NCBI GenBank assembly: GCA_020846005.1
Contig: JADLEQ010000043.1
Coordinates: 124,001 to 188,000, forward strand
Length of the DNA: 64,000 nt
Direction: 5' to 3'
From: Polyangiaceae bacterium
GTDB lineage: Bacteria; Myxococcota_A; Polyangia; Polyangiales; Polyangiaceae
The position numbers and the translations under genes are program-made. Of this stretch, positions 51,362-60,500 are shown in pieces (positions within the stretch are counted from its first letter, which is position 1; each line of letters starts with the position of its first letter). Under the pieces are notes generated by a model. That model was not told the DNA's origin. It worked only from the letters and a program-made list of their open reading frames with translations, and did no database searches.

Positions 51362-52872
51362 CAGAACCCCAGGTCGTCTCCGAGCATCGGCTTGGCCGCC
51401 GGCTTCGTGGGGGGAGGTGTCGCCGGCGCGGGGCCCGCGGTGGCCCGCGCGGTGGGTCGTGCGCCTCGCGTGCCGGGTGGAGTCGGCGGCGGTGCGGCCG
51501 GCGGCGGGGCCGCCGCGGACCCGGAGACGCCCGCGGCCTCCGACGCCGCGGGCGTCGGCTGGGAGGAGGGCGCGCGCGCCTGCGGCGACTCCGCGGGCGC
51601 GGCGGCCGCCAGCGCCGGCGCCGATGCGGGCGTCGGGGCGCCCGACGCCTCCGGGGGAGGAGCCGGCCGGGTGAGCACGAACCACGCCGTCGTCGCCGCG
51701 ACGGCGACCGCGCCACCGCCGACGGCGAGCAGCGTCGCCCGCCGGCCGCCGCGCGCCGGAGGCAGTGACGCGACGCGCGGGTCGCTCGGGCGCTGGAGCG
51801 TCGCCTTCGGATCGCTGGTGCGGCGGAGGTCATCGCGCGTCGACGGTGGGGCGCGGAAGTCGTCCGAGGTGCTGAGCGACACGCGCGCGAGCGTCTCGTC
51901 CGAGCTCCGCATCGACCAGCACGCGCGGAGCGACTGGCCGCAGATGTCCTCGCCGATGCCGTGCTCGAGGAGCCACTCCGCGAGGACGCGCCCGAGCTCC
52001 AGCATCGAGCCCCAGCGGTCCTCCGGGCGCTTCTCCAGCCCCCGGCGGAGGATCAGCCAGAGCGCCTCGTCCCCGGCCGCGTGCTGCGTGATGGAGATCG
52101 GCTCATCCTCGATGATCGCCCGCATCACGGCGTTGTAGTTGCCGTCCTCGCCGAAGGGCATCCGCGCGGTGACCATCTCGTACAGCATCACGGAGAACGC
52201 CCACACGTCGGCGGACGGCCCCACGCGGCTCGAGCCGCGCGCCTGCTCCGGCGACATGTAGTACGGGCTGCCGACGAGCGTGCCGGCGGTCGTCAGGCGG
52301 TTCTGCTGCGCGTCGTACTCCGCCAGCGCGATGCCGAAATCGAGCACCTTCGGCTGCACGCGGCCGTCCACGTCGGAGAGGAAGACGTTGTCCGGCTTGA
52401 GGTCCCGGTGCACGATGCCGCGGCTGTGCGCGAGCACGAGCGCGTCCGCGATCGGCAACACGATCTGCACGGCGCGCGCCGCGGGGATGCGGCCCTGCCG
52501 GTGCAGCACGTCGTCGACGCTGCTTCCGTTCAGGAGCTCCATCGCGATGAACGGATCGCCGCGGCTCGTCTTGCCGAAGTCGAAGACACGGATGATCGCG
52601 GGGTGCGTGAGCCGCGCCGCGGCGCGCGCCTCCCGCAGCAGGCGCGCGACGCGCTGTTCGCCGTCCTGCGCGGGCGCGATCAGCTTGATTGCGACGTCCA
52701 CATCGAGCGCGAGGTTACGCGCGCGCCACACCGTCCCCATGCCGCCGGAGCCGAGCTTCTGCTCGAGCCGGTACTTGTCCCCGACGATCTCGCCCTCCAG
52801 ATATGCGACGGGCAGGCGCGAGTCCGAGCTCGGGCGGCTCGGCCCCTCGGTGCTGGAAGGCAACGCGCACAC
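51361..52872 (-). CDS. membrane Ser/Thr protein kinase (Hanks type)
   Basis: 503 residues from GTG 52872. The kinase domain (about 30-300) is complete: G-loop LGSGGMGTVW, Lys near 62 (DVAIKLIAP), catalytic loop GIVHRDLKPDNVF (Asp near 155), DFG in VLDFGIAL and the activation segment GSPYYMSPEQARG. A linker with several Ser/Thr (about 325-390) leads to one transmembrane helix (about 395-417, LLAVGGGAVAVAATTAWFVL), then an Ala/Pro-rich extracytoplasmic tail with no sensor domain, ending LGDDLGF. Its stop overlaps the TPR protein start. It may phosphorylate FHA-domain proteins such as the cyclase at 17392; that link is speculative. Confidence 0.93.
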   Translation of the reverse strand: MCALPSSTEGPSRPSSDSRLPVAYLEGEIVGDKYRLEQKLGSGGMGTVWRARNLALDVDVAIKLIAPAQDGEQRVARLLREARAAARLTHPAIIRVFDFGKTSRGDPFIAMELLNGSSVDDVLHRQGRIPAARAVQIVLPIADALVLAHSRGIVHRDLKPDNVFLSDVDGRVQPKVLDFGIALAEYDAQQNRLTTAGTLVGSPYYMSPEQARGSSRVGPSADVWAFSVMLYEMVTARMPFGEDGNYNAVMRAIIEDEPISITQHAAGDEALWLILRRGLEKRPEDRWGSMLELGRVLAEWLLEHGIGEDICGQSLRACWSMRSSDETLARVSLSTSDDFRAPPSTRDDLRRTSDPKATLQRPSDPRVASLPPARGGRRATLLAVGGGAVAVAATTAWFVLTRPAPPPEASGAPTPASAPALAAAAPAESPQARAPSSQPTPAASEAAGVSGSAAAPPPAAPPPTPPGTRGARPTARATAGPAPATPPPTKPAAKPMLGDDLGF

Positions 52873-52925
52873 TCGGCTGATCCTCGGCGGTGACGGCTCG
52901 GCAAGTAGGTCAGTGGGGACGCCCT

Positions 52926-52943
52926 CGTCACTTTCCGGTGACG
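52926..52943. promoter_or_regulatory. operator-like palindrome upstream of the kinase operon
   Basis: CGTCAC, loop TTTCCG, GTGACG: six perfect pairs, extendable by GCC/GGC across a 2-nt bulge. It sits 54 nt before the kinase GTG and next to the AT-rich patch, a position suited to a regulator site or an RNA hairpin in the leader. Confidence 0.4.
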
Positions 52944-53165
52944 GGCGTAATAATTGATGACCCCGCCGCCCGCCCGCGCGAGCGTCGGGCGGCGTGTGGG
53001 TAGACGTAGGTACGCCCGACGGACCGCCGGATCAAGCCGGAAGCCGGAGGTGTTACTGGCGTGTGGCTCTGGATCACCGCCGGTGTGATCCGCTCGCGCC
53101 AGCGCCCCGCTCCGGCCGCGTGGCCGTGACGCGACGTGCCATGCCGGCATCGGTGACCGCGGGCT

Positions 53166-53347
53166 GTGTCGTGCGGGCCCTGTCGCGCGGGCCGTGTCGC
53201 GCGGGCCGTATCGCGCGGGCCGTGTCGTGCGGGCCCTGTCGCGCGGGCCGTGTCGCGCGGGCCGTGTCGCGCGGGCCCTGTCGTGCGGGCCCTGTCGCGC
53301 GGGCCGTGTCGCGCGGGCCCTGTCGCGCGGGCCCTGTCGCGCGGGTT
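53166..53347. repeat. 14-bp tandem array (13 copies) in a divergent promoter region
   Basis: Thirteen contiguous copies of [GC]T[GA]TCG[CT]GCGGGCC, each exactly 14 bp; copy 13 ends GGTT and degenerate copies continue (GTGGCGCCCGGGTT). Variation is confined to three positions (first base G or C, third G or A, seventh C or T) and follows no simple order. There are no unique spacers, so it is not a CRISPR. The 14-bp period is not a multiple of 3. Confidence 0.95.
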
Positions 53348-53440
53348 GTGGCGCCCGGGTTGTGGCGCGCATGGCGCCCGCGCGGCGCGTAGCGGCCGGG
53401 CACGATGGATGCTAGCTCCGGCGAACGGGTGGTTCGAACC

Positions 53441-54520
53441 ATGAAGCGAGCAATCGGGCTATTTGCGGTACTCGCCGCGCTCGGGACGACCGTCCCGGCC
53501 GGCGCCCAGTCGGATGAGGAGCGCGCAGGCGCGCGCGTCGCGGCGCAGGCCGGCGCCAAGGCGTTCGCCGAGGGCCGGTGGGCCGACGCGGTGGATCTCT
53601 TCACGCGGGCCGAGTCGCTCGTGCACGCGCCGCCCCACCTCCTCTGGATGGCGCGCGCGCAGGTCAAGCTCGGGCAGCTGGTGGGGGCGCGTGAGACCTA
53701 CACGAAGGTCGTCAAGGAGACGATCCCTCCCAACGCGCCAGACGCCTTCCGCGCCGCGCAGGAGGCCGGGCGCACCGAGCTCGAGGAGTTGGTGCCGCGG
53801 ATCCCCATGGTGACGGCGAAGGTCACCAACGCCGAGGGCAAGAAGTACCGCCTGTGGGTGGATGGCAAGGAGGTGCCCGCGGCGCTCGTCGGGCTGCCGA
53901 AGCCGGTCGACCCGGGCGAGCACACCCTGCAGGTGGCGACCGACGCGCTCGCGAGCAAGGCGACCAAGGTGGCCGTGGTCGAGAAGGACGAGAAGACGGT
54001 GGAGCTCGCGCTCGAGCCGGGCGTCCCGCTGCCCGCCGGGGCCGCCGCGCCGCCGCCCGAGGCGCCGCCAGAGGAGAAGCCGGCCGCAGGCGGCGACGAG
54101 AACGGCACCGACGCCCCGGCCGGCGGCCAGGGGGGCAGCGGTCCAGAGAAGGACGCGGGCGCGACCGAAGGGACCTCTGGGATGAGGTACGGCGCGTACG
54201 GCGCGCTCGGGCTCGGCGCCGTCGGGCTGGGGCTCGGGACGGTGTTCGCGCTGCAGTCGGGGAGCAAGCGCGATGAGGTCGTCGGCCTGTGCCCTGGAGG
54301 CCAGTGCCCGGTAGAGAAGCGCTCGGAGATCGAGGCGGCGGACAGCGACGCGCGCAGCGCGCAGACGCTCTCGATCGTCGGTTTCGTGGTCGGCGGGCTC
54401 GGGCTGGCGGCTGGCGTCACCCTGTGGGTGCTCGACTCCGGCTCGAAGGGCGAGGCGGACACCGCCGGAGTGCACCCCTGGATCGGCCCCGGCAGCGCCG
54501 GCGTCGTGGGGCGGTTCTGA
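53441..54520 (+). CDS. TPR-type envelope protein with two C-terminal helices (paralogue B)
   Basis: 359 residues from ATG 53441, chosen because the signal peptide starts there (MKRAIGLFAVLAALGTTVPAGA). Order of parts equals paralogue A: TPR-like region (about 28-110, AEGRWADAVDLFTRAESLVHAP), the shared NAPDAFRAAQEAGRTELEEL-type segment, PEGA-like domain (KYRLWVDGKEVPAALVGLP, VDPGEHTLQV), Pro/Ala/Glu linker, then two helices flanking VGLCPGGQCPVE (C-P-x3-C), ending GVVGRF. It precedes the giant protein by 59 nt on the same strand, just as paralogue A precedes the Kelch protein, so each seems dedicated to one large surface protein. Confidence 0.75.
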   Translation: MKRAIGLFAVLAALGTTVPAGAQSDEERAGARVAAQAGAKAFAEGRWADAVDLFTRAESLVHAPPHLLWMARAQVKLGQLVGARETYTKVVKETIPPNAPDAFRAAQEAGRTELEELVPRIPMVTAKVTNAEGKKYRLWVDGKEVPAALVGLPKPVDPGEHTLQVATDALASKATKVAVVEKDEKTVELALEPGVPLPAGAAAPPPEAPPEEKPAAGGDENGTDAPAGGQGGSGPEKDAGATEGTSGMRYGAYGALGLGAVGLGLGTVFALQSGSKRDEVVGLCPGGQCPVEKRSEIEAADSDARSAQTLSIVGFVVGGLGLAAGVTLWVLDSGSKGEADTAGVHPWIGPGSAGVVGRF

Positions 54521-54579
54521 TCTGAGGAGCTCGGCGTCGCCAGGACGGGCGGCGCGAGCCCAGCGCGCGAGGAGCACCG

Positions 54580-57500
54580 ATGACTTGGAGCAAGACGACC
54601 TGGGCCTGGGGCGCGCTCGTCGCGCTGTTCGCCGCCGGCTGCGGCCAGGAGCCCGGACAGCAGGCGCCTGCGAGCGGCGCTGAGGCGCCCGCGCAGGCGC
54701 CGGCGCCCGACCCGCTCGGCGATCCCGCTGCGGACGAGACGCCGCCGGAGGCGCTCGCCGTACGCGCCGCGCGGCGCCGGACGATCCAGCAGACCGCGGG
54801 CGCCGAGTTCTCGGTGTGGGCCCCGCGCGAGGGCAAGCCCGCCGGCGCCCGCAACGCGCGCCACCACTTCGGCCTCGAGTTCACCGCCGGGGGCGTGACG
54901 CTCGCGCGCCCGAGCGCAGAGGAAGCGTACCGAGTCGAGCTCTCGTTGGAGTCGCTGCGGTGCGGCGGCGCGCGCGCGCGGGTCGGCGCCGCGGAGCCGC
55001 AGAGGAGCGAGCTGCAGCCGAACCGGGTCGAGTACTCACGCCGCGGCGGCGACCTCACGGAGTGGTACGAGAACGGTCCGCTCGGCCTCGAGCAGGGCTT
55101 CACGCTGCGCTCTGGCGCGCCGTGCGCGGGGGACTCTCACGAGCTCGAGCTCGGCGTGCAGGTGCGCGGGGATCTGGTGCCGAGCCAGCGCGGCACGGGG
55201 GAGGTGTCGCTGGTGGACTCGGCGGGCGCGGGGCGGCTCGCCGTGCACTCCCTGCACGCCGAAGACGCCACGGGGCGTGTCCTGCCCGCGGCGTTCGTCG
55301 TGCGCGAAGGCGAGCTCACGATCCGCGTCGACGTGCAGGGCGCGACCTACCCGATCGAGGTCGACCCGTTGATCGGCGTCGAGCAGGCGAAGCTCCAGGC
55401 GCTGGATTCGAGCGGCTTCCAGTACGGTCGCTCCTCCGCGCTCGACGCGGATAGCTCTGCGACCGCGATCGTCGCGGCGTACCGCGACGACGGTCTCGGC
55501 AACGACTCGGGCGTGGCGTACATCCTGGTGAAATCGGGCAGCACGTGGACGCACCAGGCGAAGCTCCGCGCGGCGGACGGTGGCGCCGGCCAGTACTTCG
55601 GCGGCGACGTGGCGCTCGCGGGCACGGTCGCCGTGGTGGGCGCGTACGGAGACGTTGGGTACACGGGCGCGGCGTACGTGTTCGTCCAGTCAGGGACGAC
55701 CTGGAGCCAGCAGGCGAAGCTCACGCCGAGCGGCGCCGAGACGTCGGACTACGTCGGCTACGCCGTGTCCGTCCAGGGCAGCTCCGCGCTCATCGGAGCG
55801 TACGGGGACGACGACAAGGGGAGCAACGCAGGCGCGGCGTACGTGTTCGCTCAGTCGGGGACGACCTGGAGCCAGCAGGCGAAGCTCACGGCCTCGGATG
55901 GCGCGGCGAGCGACTACTTCGGCCGCGCGGTCGCCATCTACTCCACCTACGCGATCGTCGGGGCCTACGCCAACGACGACGGGGGTAGCTCCAGCGGCTC
56001 CGCCTACGTCTTCTCGCGGACGGGGACGGTGTGGTCCCAGCAGGCCAAGCTCCTCGCCTCGGACGCAGCGGCGAGCGACTACTTCGGTTACTCCGTCGCG
56101 ATCTTCAGCACCGCGGCGGCGGTCGGGGCGTACGGCGACGGCTCGAGCGCGGGCGCGGTCTACGTGTTCGATCGGTCGGGCACGATCTGGACCCAGCTCC
56201 CGAAGGTCGTCGCGGCGGACGGCGCGGCGAGCGACTTTTTCGGCATCAGCGTCAGCTACGCGACGACGCTGGCGGTCGGCGCCACCGGGGACGACGACGC
56301 CGGCAGCGCGAGCGGCTCCGTCTACGTCTACTCCCGGGCGGGGTCGACGTTCACGCAGGAGGCCAAGCTGGTCGCCACCGATGGGGCAGCCATCGACTCA
56401 TTTGGTACCTCCGTCTCCTACCGGAGCAACAAGGTCCTCGTGGGCGCGAACGGGGCGGACGAGCGAGGGCCGAACTCCGGCGCGGCTTACGCATATAGTC
56501 GATTGGGGACGGTCTGGTCTCTCGACTCGAAGGCGCTCCCCCACGACGCCTACACGAGCGACTACCTGGGGCGCAGCGTGGCGACCCGCGGGAGCACGAC
56601 GGTGGCCGGCGCGTCCGGCGACGACACGCTGGGTGCGACGGGTGGGATCGGCTGGATCTACCACCGCACCGGAACGATCTGGGCGCACGAACAGCGCGTG
56701 AACGCCTCGGACGGCGCGACCTACCAGGCCTTCGGCTACTCGACCTCGGTGGGTGGCTCGGATGGCGACGTGGTGATCTTCGGCGCCTACGGCGACACGA
56801 GCTACCGGGGCGCCGCTTACGTCTTCAACCGCAACGGCAGCGCCTGGACGCAGGGGGCGAAGCTGGTCGCGTCCGACGCCGCTGACGGCGACTACGGGGG
56901 CATATCCGTGTCGATCATCAAGGGCGCCACGACGCTCCTCTCGGGAGCCTACCTCGACGACGGGACGTACACGGACCAGGGCGCGGCGTACGTCTTCACC
57001 GGGAGCGGCACGGCGTGGGCCCAGCAGGCGAAGCTCACCGCGGCCGATCCAGCCGCCTCAGACTACTTCGGGCGGGCGGTCTCGGTGGGTGAGAACGGCG
57101 CGGCCGTGACGGCCCTGGTCGGGGCCTACGGGAAGGATTCCGGGGCGGTGTCCGACGCGGGCGCCGCCTACGTGTTCGTCCGATCGGGCACCACGTGGTC
57201 TCAGCAGGCCAAGTTCGCCCCGGTCGATCGGCAGGCGGGCGACCTCTTCGGCTACGCGGTGAGCTACGACTCGGACACCGCCGTGGTCGGGGCGTTCGGC
57301 GTCTCCGGCTCCGCGGGCGCAGTCTACGTCCACGCGCGCACCGGCACGACCTGGTCCCAGAAAGCGAAGCTCCTGGCGTCGGACGGCGCCGCGAGCGACA
57401 ACTTCGGGTACGCCGTCGCGGTGAGAGGCGATCTCCTGGTCGCCGGGGCCTACGGTGACGACGATCTGGGGAGCGGTGCGGGGGCAGCCTATGTGTTCAA

Positions 57501-60500
57501 GCGCACCGGGACGGCGTGGGCGGAGCAGAGCAAGGTGCTGGCGAGCGACGGGCTCGCCTCGGACATCTTCGGCTACGCCCTCGACATGGACGGCACTCGG
57601 GTGGTCATCGGCGCGTACGGGCACGACGAGCTCGCGAGCTCGGGCGGCGCCGCCTATGTGTCGCTCCTCCTCTCGGCGAACGGCGACACGTGCAGCGTCG
57701 GCACCGCCTGCGCGAGCGGGAACTGCGTGGACGGCGTGTGCTGCGACGCCGCGTGCGGTAACGGCGTGACCACCGACTGCCTGTCCTGCAACCAGGCGGG
57801 CCTGCTCGGCACCTGCTCGTTCCTCCCGAGCACGTACACGTGCCGCGCGGCCGCGGGCGAGTGTGACCAGGCCGAGGTGTGCAGCGGCGCCTCGTCGACG
57901 TGCCCCAGCGACACCAAGAAGTCGAACGGCACCGCCTGCACGGACGACGGCAACGTCTGTTCGACGGACACCTGCAACGGCTCGTCCGATTCGTGCCAGC
58001 ACCCGGCCGGGAACGCAGGGGCGACCTGCCGCGCGGCGGCGGATGTGTGCGACGTGGCGGAGACGTGCACAGGGAGCTCGACCACCTGCCCGACGAACTC
58101 GTACTTGCCGTCGTCGACCAGCTGCCGCGCGGCCGCGGGCGAGTGCGACGTGGCGGAGAGCTGCCCGGGGAACGCCGCAGCGTGCCCGAGCGACGCGAAG
58201 AAGTCGAACGGCACCGCCTGCACGGATGACGGCAACGTCTGCACGACGGACACCTGCAACGGGACGTCGGTCACGTGCCAGCATCCGGCCGGGAACGCCG
58301 GGACGACCTGCCGGGGCGCAGCGGACGAGTGCGACCAGGCCGAGACGTGCACCGGTAGCTCGACGAGCTGCCCGGCCGACGCGAAGAAGGCGAGCGGGAC
58401 GGCGTGCTCCTCGGACGCCAACCCGTGCACGGTCGACCAGTGCAATGGCAGCTCGAACGCCTGCCAGCACCCCGCGGGCAACGCCGGGACGGCCTGCCGC
58501 GCGCAGAACGGCGCGTGCGACGTCGCCGAGGCGTGCACCGGCAGCTCGACGAGCTGCCCGGCGGACGGTTACGCGGGGGCGAGCACCACCTGCCGCGCCT
58601 CGGCGGGCGCGTGTGACCTCGCCGAGAGCTGCACCGGGTCGAGCCCGAGCTGCCCGGCAGACGTGTTCCGCGACTCGAGCTACCAGTGCGGCGCGCCGAG
58701 CTGCAACGGCGGCACCAACACCGCGACGCTGGCCTCGTACTGCCCGGGCAACGCGGCCTCGTGCCCCAGCCAGCAGCAGGTGAGCTGCTCGCCGTACTCG
58801 TGCAGCGGGACGGGCTGCGGTGGGAGCTGCCCCGGGGTGCCTTGCTCGGGCGGGTACTACTGCGACAGCGGCGTCTGCCTCGCGACGAAGGCCAACGGGC
58901 AGAGCTGCAGCACTGGGACGCAGTGCACGAGCGGCAACTGCGTCGACGGCGTGTGCTGCAACACCGCGTGCGGGAGCGGCTCGACCACCGACTGCCAGGC
59001 CTGCAACGTCAGCGGTTCGGTGGGGACGTGCACCAACCTCGCGTCGACCCACACGTGCCGCTCGGCGGCAGGGGAGTGCGACCAGGCCGAGACGTGCACG
59101 GGATCCTCGTCGGCCTGCCCGGCCGACGCGAAGAAGGCGAACGGGACGGCGTGCACGGCCGACACCAACCCGTGCACGCTGGACCAGTGCAACGGCAGCT
59201 CGAACTCCTGCCAGCACCCCGCCGGAAACGCCGGCGCCGCCTGCCGGACGGCCACCGGGGACTGCGACGTCGCGGAGGTGTGCAGCGGGAGCTCGACGAG
59301 CTGCCCGGCCGACTCGCTGGCCTCGGCGGGGACCGTTTGTCGCGCCGCCGTCGGGCCGTGTGACGCGGCGGAGGCGTGCAGCGGCAGCGCGGCCACCTGC
59401 CCGTCCGATGTCTACGCCACCGCCGGGACGGAGTGCCGCGCGGCGGCCGGAGAGTGCGACGTGGCCGAGACGTGCGGCGGCAGCTCGACGAGCTGCCCCT
59501 CGGACGCGAAGAAGGCGAGCGGGACGGCCTGCACGGCGGACACCAACCCGTGCACGCTGGACCAGTGCAACGGCAGCTCCACCTCGTGCCAGCACCCGGC
59601 GGGGAACGCCGGGGCGAGCTGCCGCGCGGCGGCCGGCGAGTGCGACGTAGCCGAGACGTGCACGGGCTCGTCGACGAGCTGCCCCACGGACGCGAAGAAG
59701 GCGAGCGGGACGACCTGCACGGCGGACACCAACCCGTGCACGCTGGACCAGTGCAACGGCACCTCGGTCGACTGCCAGTACCCGGCGGGCAACGCCGGCG
59801 CGCTCTGCCGCGACGCCGCGGGCGAGTGCGACCTGCCGGAGACGTGCACGGGCTCGTCGACGAGCTGCCCGACGGACGCGAAGAAGGCGAGCGGGACGAC
59901 CTGCACGGCGGACACCAACCCGTGCAGCAAGGACGAGTGCAACGGGTCGAGCGCGGCGTGCCAACACCCCGCGGGCAACGCCGGCTCGACGTGCCGCGTC
60001 GCGGCGGGGCCGTGCGACGTGGCCGAGACGTGCACCGGTGCGTCGACGACGTGCCCGACGGACGCCGTCGCCGGGGCGGGCAGCCCCTGCCGGCCCTCGG
60101 CGGGTAGTTGCGACGTTACGGAGACGTGCAACGGCACGGGGACCACGTGCCCCTCCGACGCCTTCCAGCCGGCCTCCACGCAGTGCCGCGCCGCCGAGTG
60201 CACGCCCGCGACGCCCAACGCCTCGGCGACTCAGGCCGCGAACTGCACGGGCAGTGACGCGGACTGTCCGGCGCCGCAGACGCTCCAGTGCGACACCGCG
60301 CTCTGCAACGGGTCGGCGTGCGCAGGGTGCGTCTCCGACGCGGAGTGCACCGGGGGCAAGATCTGTGACACCGGCGTCTGCGTGTCCCCGAAGCCGAACG
60401 GCCAGACCTGCAGCACCGGCGCCCAGTGCTCGAGCGGCGACTGCGTGGACGGCGTGTGCTGCAACAGCGCGTGCGGCGGCGGCGCCCCGAACGACTGCCA

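Larger units (their letters stand above)
52873..53440. other. 568-nt divergent regulatory region
   Basis: No gene could be supported here. It holds, from left to right: a 6-6-6 palindrome CGTCAC-TTTCCG-GTGACG (52926-52943); an AT-rich patch TAATAATTGATGA (52948-52960), rare in this genome and a plausible promoter core for the leftward kinase; a plain GC-rich stretch; the 14-bp tandem array (53166-53347) with degenerate copies to about 53375; and a leader containing TAGCTC (53414-53419) before ATG 53441. Short frames through the array are low-complexity artefacts. Confidence 0.7.

Noticed and set aside
53166-53347. CRISPR array
   Set aside because: Units are contiguous 14-mers without unique spacers and no cas gene is near.
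53166-53444. Short frames (CRAGRVARAVSRGP-type repeats) through the 14-bp array
   Set aside because: Several frames are open only because the 14-bp unit lacks stops; no start signals or domain content.
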